Assembly (NCBI GenBank): GCA_947379895.1
Contig: CANCPA010000008.1
Coordinates: 1-47,634 of the forward strand
Direction of reading: 5' to 3'
Source of the DNA: Chitinophagaceae bacterium
GTDB lineage: Bacteria > Bacteroidota > Bacteroidia > Chitinophagales > Chitinophagaceae
Length of the DNA: 47,634 nucleotides
The notes under the pieces were generated by a model. It was given only the letters and a program-made list of their open reading frames with translations. It had not been told where the DNA came from and searched no databases. How positions within the stretch are numbered: the stretch's first letter is position 1; the number at the start of each line of letters is the position of its first letter. Position numbers and translations under genes: made by a program. This document shows positions 20,807 to 29,894 of this stretch, in pieces.

Positions 20807-22576
20807 CTATAAATTTTTTGCTATTTCTATCATGTGAAAAACATCATTTTCTTTATCTTCATTTACTAATGAGAAATCGCTTTTTAATGGACCTCTGTTT
20901 GCAAAAGCTCCATCTTTGATTGTGAATATTTTTTCAACCCATTTCTTACTATTAGTTTTAGTAATGGTTATTCCTATTTTATCTGGATTTAACTCGCTGT
21001 CATATCTAAAAGAAAATTTACCAATTCCTTCATCTAGATAAATGATTTTAAAACTTACAGAGCCCTTTTCCTTTTGAGATAAAAAATTATCATCTAAATC
21101 AAAATACATTCGATTCTTATTACTTTCATTTTCAAAAGAGCGAGCATATCTACCATAAGGCTGATTAGTTGGACCCACCCTCCACAAGCCAACACTAGTC
21201 TCATTCGCGTCAATCTGATTTATAAACCGACCGTAGTTTCTAGCAATTAGCCCAAATCCAACATCATTTATTGCTTGCGCTTGATAAAGATAATTTTGCC
21301 CTTTAAGTGTTGTCGCAGCATCTATATCTCCCACTTTTGCACCATATTTTTTAAACTCTGATTCAATTTTTAATACCCGCTCCTTATTACTTTGAATTGC
21401 TTCTCCATATTTACTTTCGCTAAAACGTTCAGTATTTGCAGCATCTAGTACATCGCGAAATGCAATAAATGCGTATGGACTTGATTGAGGTTTTTTATAA
21501 TAAGAATACTTTGAGCTTAATTCGAATCCTTCATTATATAAACCCGTTTTAACGGTATTATAATCAACTTCCCATAAATCTAAGCCTCTGTCAATAGTTG
21601 ATATTGCAGTCCAGTAATAGTTCCAGATTTTATTTTCTTTGAAGATTTCCCCGTCTCCAAATTTAGAGAACTCACCTCGTACAAATTCAGGTTTCTTGCC
21701 ATTCAGACCATAAAATGCCGGCCTTAATTCTTTGTCTTGCTTTATTTCATCATTTGCTTGATAACCTATTGCAATTGTAAATTGTTGCTTACGAAGATCT
21801 ATCTTATAGGTCTTTCTAAGCCAATTGGCATAGAGCTGCTCACCCAATTTTTGTTCATTTTTTGATTTTACAAGTTCGTCGGCATCTCCCTCATTATCAA
21901 CATTGAAAAGAAATTTTATGTGCTTAAGTTCTGGTCTGTCAAAAGCTTCATAAAAGCGAACAGTTGCCCCACTACAAAATTCAAGGTATTGTTGAGCACT
22001 AATTTTATATGCTGGATTTATGGGTGTGCCTTTGTAAAGTTGCTTATCTCCCGTAGAACCGAATGCAGGTTGTATAAATGAAAATGCCTCTCGATTTGCT
22101 TTTGGAAGACTAGCGATATGCTCCGCAAGCTTTCCAATAAATTTGTAGAAAAAATTAATATAATTTTTATCAAGGTAGTATGGAAATACATCTTTAGCAC
22201 TTTTATTTCCACCTTTGCAGGCAACTTTTGGTACACCAAGGTCGTAGATCCATTCAGGTGAATGAGGTCCAGTCCATAAAACAAAGTAGTAATAATAATT
22301 TCCTTTAACTGCATTATCTATTTTTTCATCCATTCTTGTCCAATCATAGATATCCATTTGTGGTTCCAAATCACTCCATTTTATCCGATCTGCCATTCCT
22401 TTTATAAATGGGAACTTTTTGGTATTGATAGGCTCACTTGTTTTATTAACATAAAACCCAGACCATTTAGGCCGCTCAAAAGGCTCAACTTGCTCATTCA
22501 ATGATTTTTGTGAGAATAATGAACTATTGATGCTAATTAATAAAAAACAGGTAATTGTCAGTCTATATTTTTTCAT
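20807..22576 (-). CDS. Putative TIM-barrel glycosidase, paralogue A of three
   Basis: A 589-aa exported protein with a signal peptide ending LFSQ. It shares with the proteins at 25877-27601 and 30930-32909: an N-terminal block (DRIKWSDLEP, YDWTRMDEKID, SPEWIYDLGVPKV) like the opening strands of GH42/GH35-type barrels; a central GSTGDKQLYKG.PINPAY; a W-rich segment after VRGEFSKFGDGE; and a C-terminal beta-sandwich ending VFHMIEI. Clan GH-A membership and a glycosidic function are inferences; I cannot name a CAZy family. Conserved Glu in RGE is a candidate catalytic residue. Most divergent of the trio. Confidence 0.55.
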   Translation of the reverse strand: MKKYRLTITCFLLISINSSLFSQKSLNEQVEPFERPKWSGFYVNKTSEPINTKKFPFIKGMADRIKWSDLEPQMDIYDWTRMDEKIDNAVKGNYYYYFVLWTGPHSPEWIYDLGVPKVACKGGNKSAKDVFPYYLDKNYINFFYKFIGKLAEHIASLPKANREAFSFIQPAFGSTGDKQLYKGTPINPAYKISAQQYLEFCSGATVRFYEAFDRPELKHIKFLFNVDNEGDADELVKSKNEQKLGEQLYANWLRKTYKIDLRKQQFTIAIGYQANDEIKQDKELRPAFYGLNGKKPEFVRGEFSKFGDGEIFKENKIWNYYWTAISTIDRGLDLWEVDYNTVKTGLYNEGFELSSKYSYYKKPQSSPYAFIAFRDVLDAANTERFSESKYGEAIQSNKERVLKIESEFKKYGAKVGDIDAATTLKGQNYLYQAQAINDVGFGLIARNYGRFINQIDANETSVGLWRVGPTNQPYGRYARSFENESNKNRMYFDLDDNFLSQKEKGSVSFKIIYLDEGIGKFSFRYDSELNPDKIGITITKTNSKKWVEKIFTIKDGAFANRGPLKSDFSLVNEDKENDVFHMIEIAKNL

Positions 22577-22715
22577 AATTAAACTTTTAAAGAGATTATT
22601 TATTGATTAAAGTTCCTTATTCAGTATTCAAAAGATTTATTCCCTTCATATTTCAGGATTTCAGACTGAATGACTGCTAAGAAATGATAACTACTGTATT
22701 TCATTTTATCATAGG

Positions 22716-23588
22716 TTAATGTTTTGATTCTAATGTTAATTTCAGCCATTTGACGAGTTGAGCCGCATAGTTCGAATTGATTTTGTTCCAAGCGCTCATA
22801 CCATGTATTCCGCCTTCAATAGTTATAAGTTCTGCAGGAACGTTTGCCGCTTTTAGCTTTGCTAGGAAATTTACCGACTGTTCATAGGGTACAGTTTCAT
22901 CTTTGTTACCGTGAAGCAGCAGAAACGGAGGAAGACCCGGCCTTATGTAAGTAGCAGGCGAGGCTTCTACGAGGAATTTGCGCGTGGCTTCATTGTCTCC
23001 AGTCACACCGAAATACGTACTGAAGTTGTAGGATGGTTTGCCATCGCTAGAGTTTAATCTGGAAAGCAAATCGGATGCGCCATATAAGGAAACAACTGCT
23101 GCTACTCGGGTGTCTTTCTGGCTCTTAGCACCAACCATATTGACGAGATAGCCTCCTGCCGACTCACCGATTAGGACAATGCGTGAACGATCGAAACGGT
23201 ATTCTGCTACATGAGCCTTTACCCAACGAATTGCCGTTTCCAAATCCTCAACACTACTAGGATACTTGAAAGTAGGAGCAAGGCGGTAGTTGATACTCAC
23301 CCATGCATAGCCCGCATCGGAGAGTGGTTTGAACAAGTGTTTGGACTGCTTTTGTTTGTCCCCCTTCGTGAATCCCCCTCCGTGAACAAGAATACAGACT
23401 GGAAAAGGTCCCTTTCCTTCTGGAACCGAAATATCCATCTTCAGTTCCTCTCCGCTAGCGATGCCATAAGTGAGATCAAGTTTTATGTTGGCTGTATCCG
23501 ATACATTAAGGGTTTGCGCTTGAATAGTACAAACAAATAGTACGCTGTACAAAAGAACATAATTTTTAATCCCTACTATTTTCTTCAT
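22716..23588 (-). CDS. Exported alpha/beta-hydrolase esterase (HSL/BD-FAE-like)
   Basis: A carboxylesterase of the hormone-sensitive-lipase type. The start at 23588 places a signal peptide (ending TIQAQ) at the N-terminus; an upstream in-frame ATG at 23627 would add 13 residues before it. Motifs are the oxyanion-hole HGGGF (69-73), the nucleophile elbow GESAGG with Ser143, Asp in HGNKDETVPYEQ and His in EGGIHGMSAW. Such enzymes in glycan clusters often remove acetyl or feruloyl groups; that role here is inferred from neighbouring glycosidases. Placed between a GH36-like gene (104 bp upstream) and paralogue A. Confidence 0.8.
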   Translation of the reverse strand: MKKIVGIKNYVLLYSVLFVCTIQAQTLNVSDTANIKLDLTYGIASGEELKMDISVPEGKGPFPVCILVHGGGFTKGDKQKQSKHLFKPLSDAGYAWVSINYRLAPTFKYPSSVEDLETAIRWVKAHVAEYRFDRSRIVLIGESAGGYLVNMVGAKSQKDTRVAAVVSLYGASDLLSRLNSSDGKPSYNFSTYFGVTGDNEATRKFLVEASPATYIRPGLPPFLLLHGNKDETVPYEQSVNFLAKLKAANVPAELITIEGGIHGMSAWNKINSNYAAQLVKWLKLTLESKH

Positions 23589-23692
23589 CTTGTTGTTTAT
23601 TAAAACGACTTCTAATTCAAATGCCATCTTTTAAGAAATTGCAAAAAGCTGATTCTTGCATTCTTAACAGAGTTAAGCAAAGTCGTTAAATC

Positions 23693-25534
23693 TTAATTTG
23701 ACTGTAAGTTCTTACATAGTTGTTCAAAGGTTTCTTTACCATCATATTTCAGAATTTGAGAATGACGACCTGCCAAGGTAATGGGATTGTCTTTTCCAAA
23801 AGCCTGCAAGGCATAATCTTTAGGCTTATCGCTCCAATTAAAAACACCTAGATATATATCTTTATCCTTGCGAGCAATTATTAACTCAAAACCATCTGTC
23901 TTATTAGTAGCATGTTTCCAAAAATCTAACGGAACAGTCTTATCCATTGCAGGAAATGTAAAAACTTCTTTTATTAATGCTTTTCGTTCTGGTCTAAGCG
24001 TCATTAGATTATCACTTTCCAAACGAGCAGTACCATACAATTTATTAAAATCAGCCCACATTTGAGCTTCATTCATAGTCATACTATGACCATGTTTTAC
24101 ATCCTCCTGTGAAACTGTTCCATCTTCATCAATAGCTTCTCTAAAAACTAAGTAATCCGCATCACCATTAAATACCTTTCCGCTTAAATAGTAGTTACCT
24201 AAATTAGCCAAACAACGTTCAGGAAAAGCTTCGTAATAAGGATTAATATCACCACCCGTACGCATACCATCCACAAATCCTATGCAGGGTCCAAATACTG
24301 CCGAACAACCCAGAAAATAAGCATCATTGCCCATCGCCTCTCGCATGGTTTTCATTCCTAAACGGAAACGTTCAACACTTGTAATTGTGGGGTCGTATGC
24401 CTTGATACTTTTTACATTTTTGTTTCTATCCTTAACACCGTCTTCTAATCCGTAACGCATAAAATCAATCTTAAAATAACGAATGCCCCAGTTATTCTTC
24501 ATATTGCGAATACAATCTGCAATATGTTCCCTAGCACCGGGATGTGAGTAATCGAAATAGATATACTTCATTACTCTTTCAGATTTTGAATTTACTTCTA
24601 CTATCAACTTGCCATCCTGATCGTGAAGAAAATATTCTGGATGAGCTTTATAGATGTTTGAATTAGCATCTCCCCTAAAGCCATCAAAATGTAATCCAGG
24701 CGTTTTTCCTTCCGAAGTAATACGAGCGACAATCTCTTTAAGCCCTCCAGGCAACAAATCTAGGCGCAAACTCTTGTAATCGCCACGCTCTGTCCACCAT
24801 CCACCATCAATCTGAACCATATTTGCATCAGGTGCAAGTGTATTCAACTGATTCATATTGCCATAAATGTCTTTTGGTGTAAACACTCTGCCGTAATAAT
24901 CCCAAGTTGCCCAACCTTTAAAATCAGCAGGCTTTAACTTACTTATTTTATTTTCTACAGCAATGGCTGAACCAAATTGATTCAATAAATCGAGCCAGTT
25001 GTTGCTACGTTTAAGAACTATTTGCTCATACTCGATAGTTTGACCCGGTTTAAGTTGTTTTCCTTCACCATTTGACCATACTTCAAAAGCACCTTCTTTA
25101 ACTATGAAATTGGGAAGAAAAATACGCCATGAAATTGCACCAGCAAAGACATATTGACTTTCTGAAAGGCGAACCATTTCGTAGATTTTACTTGAACTTT
25201 TCTTTGTTTGAATACCTACAGGCTGACGTAGCAAAGGAGTTTGCCCCATACAACTGCCACCATAAAGCATATCCAAATTATCGGTCACCTTTTCATTTAA
25301 TGGAATACTTACAACGATTTTTTCAATTGTAAGGTCTTCTTTTCCTTTGTTGGAAATCGTAATTGCCAAGCGTTGAAATCCATCTGATTGTTCCGTTAGT
25401 TTTTGTGCGGTTTCTACTGCCTGATTTGCCTTTACGTTCACCTTAATGTTCTGCCATGTTGGTGGTACTTCAGCATTCGATATGGCTGTTTTTAGCATCA
25501 ACACTAAAATTAATACTGCATATTTTCTTTTCAT
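23693..25534 (-). CDS. GH36-like alpha-galactosidase-type hydrolase
   Basis: A 613-aa exported protein (signal peptide ending SNA). Residues about 25-190 form a beta domain. The TIM barrel starts at FKGWATWDYYGR (about 205-216), the usual start of clan GH-D alpha-galactosidases. It includes MVQIDGGWW, LHFDGFRGD, then YFKIDFMRYG with Asp357 as candidate nucleophile, and GMRTGGDINP with Asp429 as candidate acid/base. A C-terminal beta-sandwich ends ILKYDGKETF. Retaining alpha-galactosidase or related alpha-glycosidase activity is expected from the fold; the exact sugar is not determinable. Confidence 0.75.
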   Translation of the reverse strand: MKRKYAVLILVLMLKTAISNAEVPPTWQNIKVNVKANQAVETAQKLTEQSDGFQRLAITISNKGKEDLTIEKIVVSIPLNEKVTDNLDMLYGGSCMGQTPLLRQPVGIQTKKSSSKIYEMVRLSESQYVFAGAISWRIFLPNFIVKEGAFEVWSNGEGKQLKPGQTIEYEQIVLKRSNNWLDLLNQFGSAIAVENKISKLKPADFKGWATWDYYGRVFTPKDIYGNMNQLNTLAPDANMVQIDGGWWTERGDYKSLRLDLLPGGLKEIVARITSEGKTPGLHFDGFRGDANSNIYKAHPEYFLHDQDGKLIVEVNSKSERVMKYIYFDYSHPGAREHIADCIRNMKNNWGIRYFKIDFMRYGLEDGVKDRNKNVKSIKAYDPTITSVERFRLGMKTMREAMGNDAYFLGCSAVFGPCIGFVDGMRTGGDINPYYEAFPERCLANLGNYYLSGKVFNGDADYLVFREAIDEDGTVSQEDVKHGHSMTMNEAQMWADFNKLYGTARLESDNLMTLRPERKALIKEVFTFPAMDKTVPLDFWKHATNKTDGFELIIARKDKDIYLGVFNWSDKPKDYALQAFGKDNPITLAGRHSQILKYDGKETFEQLCKNLQSN

Positions 25535-25674
25535 CTTTATTTTTTTAAATTTATTTTCTTTTAATCAAACCTTTATTTATAACTTCTCAATATCCTATTA
25601 TCACCACTTGTAACACAAAGTGTTTCACAAAGCACTACAAGGCTTTATTGTGAATTATCAATCAATTTCATTAG

Positions 25675-25892
25675 AAACTTTGTGTTCCTTGTCTCTTCCC
25701 TTGTGTCCCTTGTGGTAGAACCTATTTAGTAGTAACCTTTATTTCCTTTTTACTCAAGAATTTTTATCACTAAAACCACAAATCATTGTTGTTAATAATC
25801 AATTGCATACAAAAACTTTGTGTCCCTTGTCTCTTACCTTGTTTCCCTTGTGGTAAAACCTTCTAACTAGTATCCTTTATTTTCTTTCTACT
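25675..25892. repeat. Two 80-bp direct repeats (CTTTGTG family)
   Basis: Copies at 25675-25754 and 25813-25892 align over their length at roughly 85 percent by eye: both contain ACTTTGTG, CCTTGTCTCTT, CCCTTGTGGTA and end CTTTATTTYC. The second copy overlaps the last codons of the next gene (stop at 25877), so the first may include the relic 3' end of a duplicated gene. The remainder of the 342-bp gap is empty. Confidence 0.6.
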
Positions 25893-27601
25893 TCTATCAT
25901 GTGAAAAATGAAATCCTGTTTCCCTGTGCTAATGAGTGCAATGTCTGACCCTCTAGGTCCACCTTTTTTCATACTCGCATCGGAAACTGTTACATAATCT
26001 TCTCGCCAAGTATTTGTTCCTTTTCCTGTAAATGTTTTACCTGTTTTTAATAATTTACCTCCTGCATCGTAGCAAAAACTCCAGGTACCCTTATTGTTAT
26101 CTAGCCATACCATACGGAAGGATAGGGTTTTTGCTTTAGTTGTTTTAAAAAAATCATCATGAAATTTAAAGAAGAGAGAATCTTTTCCTGTAGAATGTTC
26201 AAAGCCCCGAGCCGATAGTCCATAAGGAACTCCTTTTGGCCCAATATGCCACCAACCCACACTCGTTTCTACTTTATCAATGGGATATAAGTACAGGTTG
26301 TAGTCATCATCTTCACTATTCCAACCTACGTCATTGTAGCCTTTTCTATTGCGACTTGCCAATGAACCCGCTAAACTTTTTTCTAGGTCTTCAACTACTG
26401 CCCCATGACTAGCAAAAGCTGCACAAATCTTTTGTACCCTATCTGTATTTTTTTTATTGGCATCACCATAAATATTCTCTGGGAATCGTGTTTTGTCATC
26501 GGCATTTAGTTGGTCTCTTAGGGCACAAAACGCTACTGGAGAGCGTTCGGGATATTTATAGCCGGCATATTTATCAAAAATATCTAGGGCTTGGTATAAC
26601 TTAGGGTTCTCTAATACATTTTCGGGGATATTCCAAATATCCAAGCCAGCGTGCAATGCATATAAGGCACTCCAATATAAATTTTGAAGTGAATCTTTCA
26701 CAAACCATTTATGACTCCACATCGTTTCGCCTTCGCCACGACTAAATACAGGACGATGCAAGCTATTTTTATCAGTATCCCACGGTTTAAATAATTTATT
26801 TTTCTCCTTGTTGCCGTTCATCCCGTAGAAATGCGATGCAACCCCTTTTTTATTTACAAAACCCGGATATTCTTTCGCTCCCCAGTTCATATCTTCGGTA
26901 TGTATCAATAAAGGAATTTCTGGCAGACCATTGCTCTTATTAGTAAAGGCATTAATAGTAAACCGACGGATATACTCCGTGTAAGCAGGCCATGCTACCT
27001 CCTTATCAATGGCATATTTGGGGTCTTTAGGTTCACCTTTGTAGCAATATCCATCGCCAGTAGAGCCTTCAACCACTTGATGAAAAAGAATATATCTAAG
27101 CAAACTATCGGGCAAACTCCTCAAGTGATTGGCAACTTGTGTAATAATTCGTTCGGAAAAAAACTTGTATTTGGGATCCAAAGGATAGGCATTATAGGAG
27201 AAATTCTTGTCAGTTTTAAAAGTATTTATCTCCACCTTTGGTACGCCATTCTCATATAGCCAATCAGGTTCAGTCGGATTCAACCATATCAATGTAAAGA
27301 CATATTTTTTGTGAGCAGCCGCTTTTTTGATAACATTATCTAATAAATCCCAATTCACAATACCTTCCTTTGGCTCCAATTCATTCCAACCCACTACAAT
27401 CGGTACACCTCGCATTTTAGAGTAAGTTTCGTTAGGTTCTATCTTGCCATTCCATGTATTTGGTGTGCCGCCCCATGAATACCAACACCATACCCCACAA
27501 GCCTCTTTAGGAAAAACCCCTGGAATTCTAGTCGTGTTTGTTTGAGCAAAAGCTGAAGTAATTATTAGTGTAAATCCAAGAAGTAACCAGTTATTTTTCA
27601 T
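25877..27601 (-). CDS. Putative TIM-barrel glycosidase, paralogue B of three
   Basis: A 574-aa exported protein (signal peptide ending AFAQ). It opens with GVWCWYSWGGTPNTWNG and continues VVGWNELEPKEGIVNWDLLD, the clan GH-A style pattern in which an extended polypeptide enters a TIM barrel. Shared trio motifs are GSTGDGYCYKGEPKDPKY, FSRGEGETMW (candidate catalytic Glu), GYNDVGWN, SVGWWHIGPKGVPYG, ARGFEHSTGKDSLFFKFHDDF and the closing IFHMIEVERK. The C-terminal 130 residues form a beta-sandwich that may bind carbohydrate. A motif shared with two other promoters lies 133 bp upstream. Family unnamed; activity inferred. Confidence 0.55.
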   Translation of the reverse strand: MKNNWLLLGFTLIITSAFAQTNTTRIPGVFPKEACGVWCWYSWGGTPNTWNGKIEPNETYSKMRGVPIVVGWNELEPKEGIVNWDLLDNVIKKAAAHKKYVFTLIWLNPTEPDWLYENGVPKVEINTFKTDKNFSYNAYPLDPKYKFFSERIITQVANHLRSLPDSLLRYILFHQVVEGSTGDGYCYKGEPKDPKYAIDKEVAWPAYTEYIRRFTINAFTNKSNGLPEIPLLIHTEDMNWGAKEYPGFVNKKGVASHFYGMNGNKEKNKLFKPWDTDKNSLHRPVFSRGEGETMWSHKWFVKDSLQNLYWSALYALHAGLDIWNIPENVLENPKLYQALDIFDKYAGYKYPERSPVAFCALRDQLNADDKTRFPENIYGDANKKNTDRVQKICAAFASHGAVVEDLEKSLAGSLASRNRKGYNDVGWNSEDDDYNLYLYPIDKVETSVGWWHIGPKGVPYGLSARGFEHSTGKDSLFFKFHDDFFKTTKAKTLSFRMVWLDNNKGTWSFCYDAGGKLLKTGKTFTGKGTNTWREDYVTVSDASMKKGGPRGSDIALISTGKQDFIFHMIEVERK

Positions 27602-28070
27602 TTCTCATTTATTTTACAATCGCATTACTTTCAAATACATAAATTGAAAAGCCTAAAATGGGTCTATTAATTGTTTTATAAATAGACGACTGTAAAAATA
27701 ATGTCATAACAAAAGTTGGATACCTGCATAATGTCTCATTTTGGTGCAGATTTGTTTCATTGTGTTGTTTTGTCCATTATTTAGATGATGCAACTATCAA
27801 TTTGGTACTTCATTTTGTATTTTATAGTCTATTATTTCATTGACTTATTAACGCATTAAAATCAGTGATTGATTAACTTGGTAATTCAAGTAAAGAAGTT
27901 CTGAAAGTCATTTCGTGGGTATTTCATGATTCTACATTACCGTAAGTTTTACACAGTGTAGATTTGGAAAACTTTATTTTCAAAATAACACAATTGAAAA
28001 ATTATCGGATAACGCCTACTCAAAATGTTAAATTGGGAAAACCTAAAATATTATTAATGAAAAATCTGAT
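27602..28070. other. Upstream region with shared motif, otherwise empty
   Basis: 469 bp between two minus-strand genes. No ORF or RNA gene is seen. It contains the candidate operator at 27735-27759. Confidence 0.5.
27735..27759 (-). promoter_or_regulatory. Candidate operator, copy 1
   Basis: Contains TTTGGTGCA, two bases, then TTTGTTTCA on the plus strand: a direct repeat with an 11-base period. The same 25-base pattern occurs at 32982-33006 and 37976-38000, each upstream of a minus-strand glycan gene. Here it lies 133 bp before the paralogue B start. Confidence 0.5.
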
Positions 28071-28829
28071 TTAACCCTTTTTCCTTACATCTAAATTATA
28101 GAAAATAAATACTCTAAAAGCGTGGTCTCTTTCATATTGGTATCCAGTTGATTTCTGTTGGTCAGAAATTATATAACCAACATCACAGTTGATTTGTTTT
28201 GAAAAAGTTTCTCTTAGCCCAATATAAGCACGGTTCTGATCGAATGTGTTATATACAATTGTTTTACCCATTTGTAGCATCACTTCATCCGACAAAACAA
28301 ATGAAGGAAAATAAAGCATTTTGGTAAGCGGAACAACGAACATTATCTGATAGCGAATCCTATTTGTAAAAATGAAATCTTGTGTTTTAGTATCTGCAAC
28401 TATCTTTTCTTGCCATCTCTCTTCATTTCGTAACCGGTTTGAAATGCTTACCCTACCAACTTTCGATGCAACTAATACTTGCTGATAAAGCCTATTTTCA
28501 TTTGCAATTGTATGCCATCCTATAGTTTTAGAAGGCGTCCATTGATGTGCATAACCCGCTTGTAATGTTACATCATTAGTAACCCAATAACTTATACCAG
28601 CTCTTACAATACTATTATAATCACTCTTGAAAAATTGGTTGCTACGGTAGTTTGCATCAGCTATTATTCCCCACTTATTACTAATTCTAAACGAAGAATT
28701 GACACCAATCCAAGTAAGCGATAGATTAGTTATACTTTTTTCTTGCTGTTGTGCTTGAAGTGTATTAACAATTAAAGAAAAGATTAAGGATACTAAAAGC
28801 AGGCGAGATTTGAAGAGTAAATTTATCAA
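28071..28829 (-). CDS. DUF2490 family outer-membrane-type protein
   Basis: A 252-aa protein with a signal peptide ending LQAQ, then alternating amphipathic strands with aromatic residues (WIGVNSSFRISNKWGIIADANYR, ISYWVTNDVTLQAGYAHQW, NRLRNEERW). This is the DUF2490 pattern, thought to form a small outer-membrane beta-barrel. It ends in an aromatic strand (FRVFIFYNLDV). Function is unknown for the family. It is separated from paralogue B by 469 bp and is probably its own unit. Confidence 0.75.
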   Translation of the reverse strand: MINLLFKSRLLLVSLIFSLIVNTLQAQQQEKSITNLSLTWIGVNSSFRISNKWGIIADANYRSNQFFKSDYNSIVRAGISYWVTNDVTLQAGYAHQWTPSKTIGWHTIANENRLYQQVLVASKVGRVSISNRLRNEERWQEKIVADTKTQDFIFTNRIRYQIMFVVPLTKMLYFPSFVLSDEVMLQMGKTIVYNTFDQNRAYIGLRETFSKQINCDVGYIISDQQKSTGYQYERDHAFRVFIFYNLDVRKKG

Positions 28830-29139
28830 GTTGTTTAAATCGTTTTTTTTAAATTAAAGGTATTATCTATTCAATAAAGAAGGTTGTATATAATCAAACA
28901 CTACACAATAGTTAATTTTAGTTCAGTCACATCTTTACCATTAATACTTTTGTATAAAATTCCTCAAAAATATTGAATTGTCATTAAATTTATCCCAATG
29001 AATTTAATGATAATAAGTTAAGTGATTGCTGTCAATTTATCGAAGTACAATAATTCTAAAATGTCTCTATTGATTTTAAAACTAGTATAGATAGCAAATA
29101 AGCAAATATTTATTTAATGAAATACCCAACCACTAACCC

Positions 29140-29157
29140 CAATGTCATTAAGTTAAG
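29140..29157 (+). repeat. Solitary end of the MITE-like element
   Basis: CAATGTCATTAAGTTAAG differs by one base from the left terminal repeat at 14894-14911. No matching right end is found within the next 300 bp, so it appears to be a truncated copy. Confidence 0.55.
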
Positions 29158-29250
29158 AGAAACTTCAAAAATCAGAGTGGCAGATTGAGGCAGTAAATCT
29201 GATTTAGCTTATTTTCATATCTCTACTTTAAATTTTAATTAAAGTGACTT

Positions 29251-29700
29251 TCATAAAATAAAATAGCAAAAGCATTTAGGATAAGTCATGTTCTTAAAAT
29301 AAAAAGTCATATTCATCCACTTTAACTGCTTTGTAGGTTGCAACTCACTTTAATTGGATGCTTTGAGTCGGTTTCATAAAATAAAAAGGAATAAGCATTC
29401 ACTTTAAGTGCGTTGTAAGTATTAGCGCACTTAAAGTGAATGCTTTACGTCAATTTCACAAAATAAAAGTGAAAAAGTATCCAATTATACAGATTTGCAA
29501 CTTGCAAGTCACTTTAAGTGAATGCTTTTAATGAGTTACAGAAATTAAAAAGAAATAAGCATTCTCTTTAACTGCGTTGATACTCACAACGCAGTTAAAG
29601 AGAATGCTTTAGGTAAGTTAAAAGCTACAACGCACTTAAAGAGGATGCTTTTAATAAGTTACAACTTGCAACTCACCTAAAGTGGTTACTTATTATACTT
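29251..29700. repeat. Tandem hairpin array, about 82-bp period
   Basis: A-rich leaders resembling TTCATAAAATAAAAAG begin near 29290, 29372, 29454, 29535 and 29613. Each precedes a palindrome. Two units are perfect: 20-bp arms at 29393-29412 / 29426-29445 and 23-bp arms at 29557-29579 / 29587-29609. The arm sequences differ between these units at several positions, yet each change is matched in the partner arm. Other units are imperfect. The array lies 200 bp before the 318-aa gene. I know no named element with this layout. Confidence 0.7.
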
Positions 29701-29894
29701 TAGGATTTATTAAGTAGTTATTTTGGAATAAATAGGTCTTTATTATTTCGCAACCAAATACATGCACCTTCTTTTTCAATCTCGCGTAATTAGTGAATAA
29801 AAAAGCAAATGATTTTTTATTTTAAATTTAGAAACTCGACTTTTGTTTTCGTTACAATAGAAAGGTGATTATTTAATCCTCAAAATTTTATTTT

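Larger units (their letters stand above)
28830..29894. other. 1-kb non-coding region with repeat structures
   Basis: Lies between divergently transcribed genes. It contains one solitary end of the MITE-like element (29140-29157) and the hairpin array (29251-29700). No ORF is convincing. Confidence 0.6.

Noticed and set aside
23589-23627. Longer start for the esterase
   Set aside because: It would put 13 hydrophilic residues before an otherwise normal signal peptide, so the ATG at 23588 is preferred.
29251-29700. CRISPR array or integron attC array
   Set aside because: Units are not a constant repeat separated by unique spacers; each is a whole diverging palindrome. No cas genes, integrase or gene cassettes are nearby.
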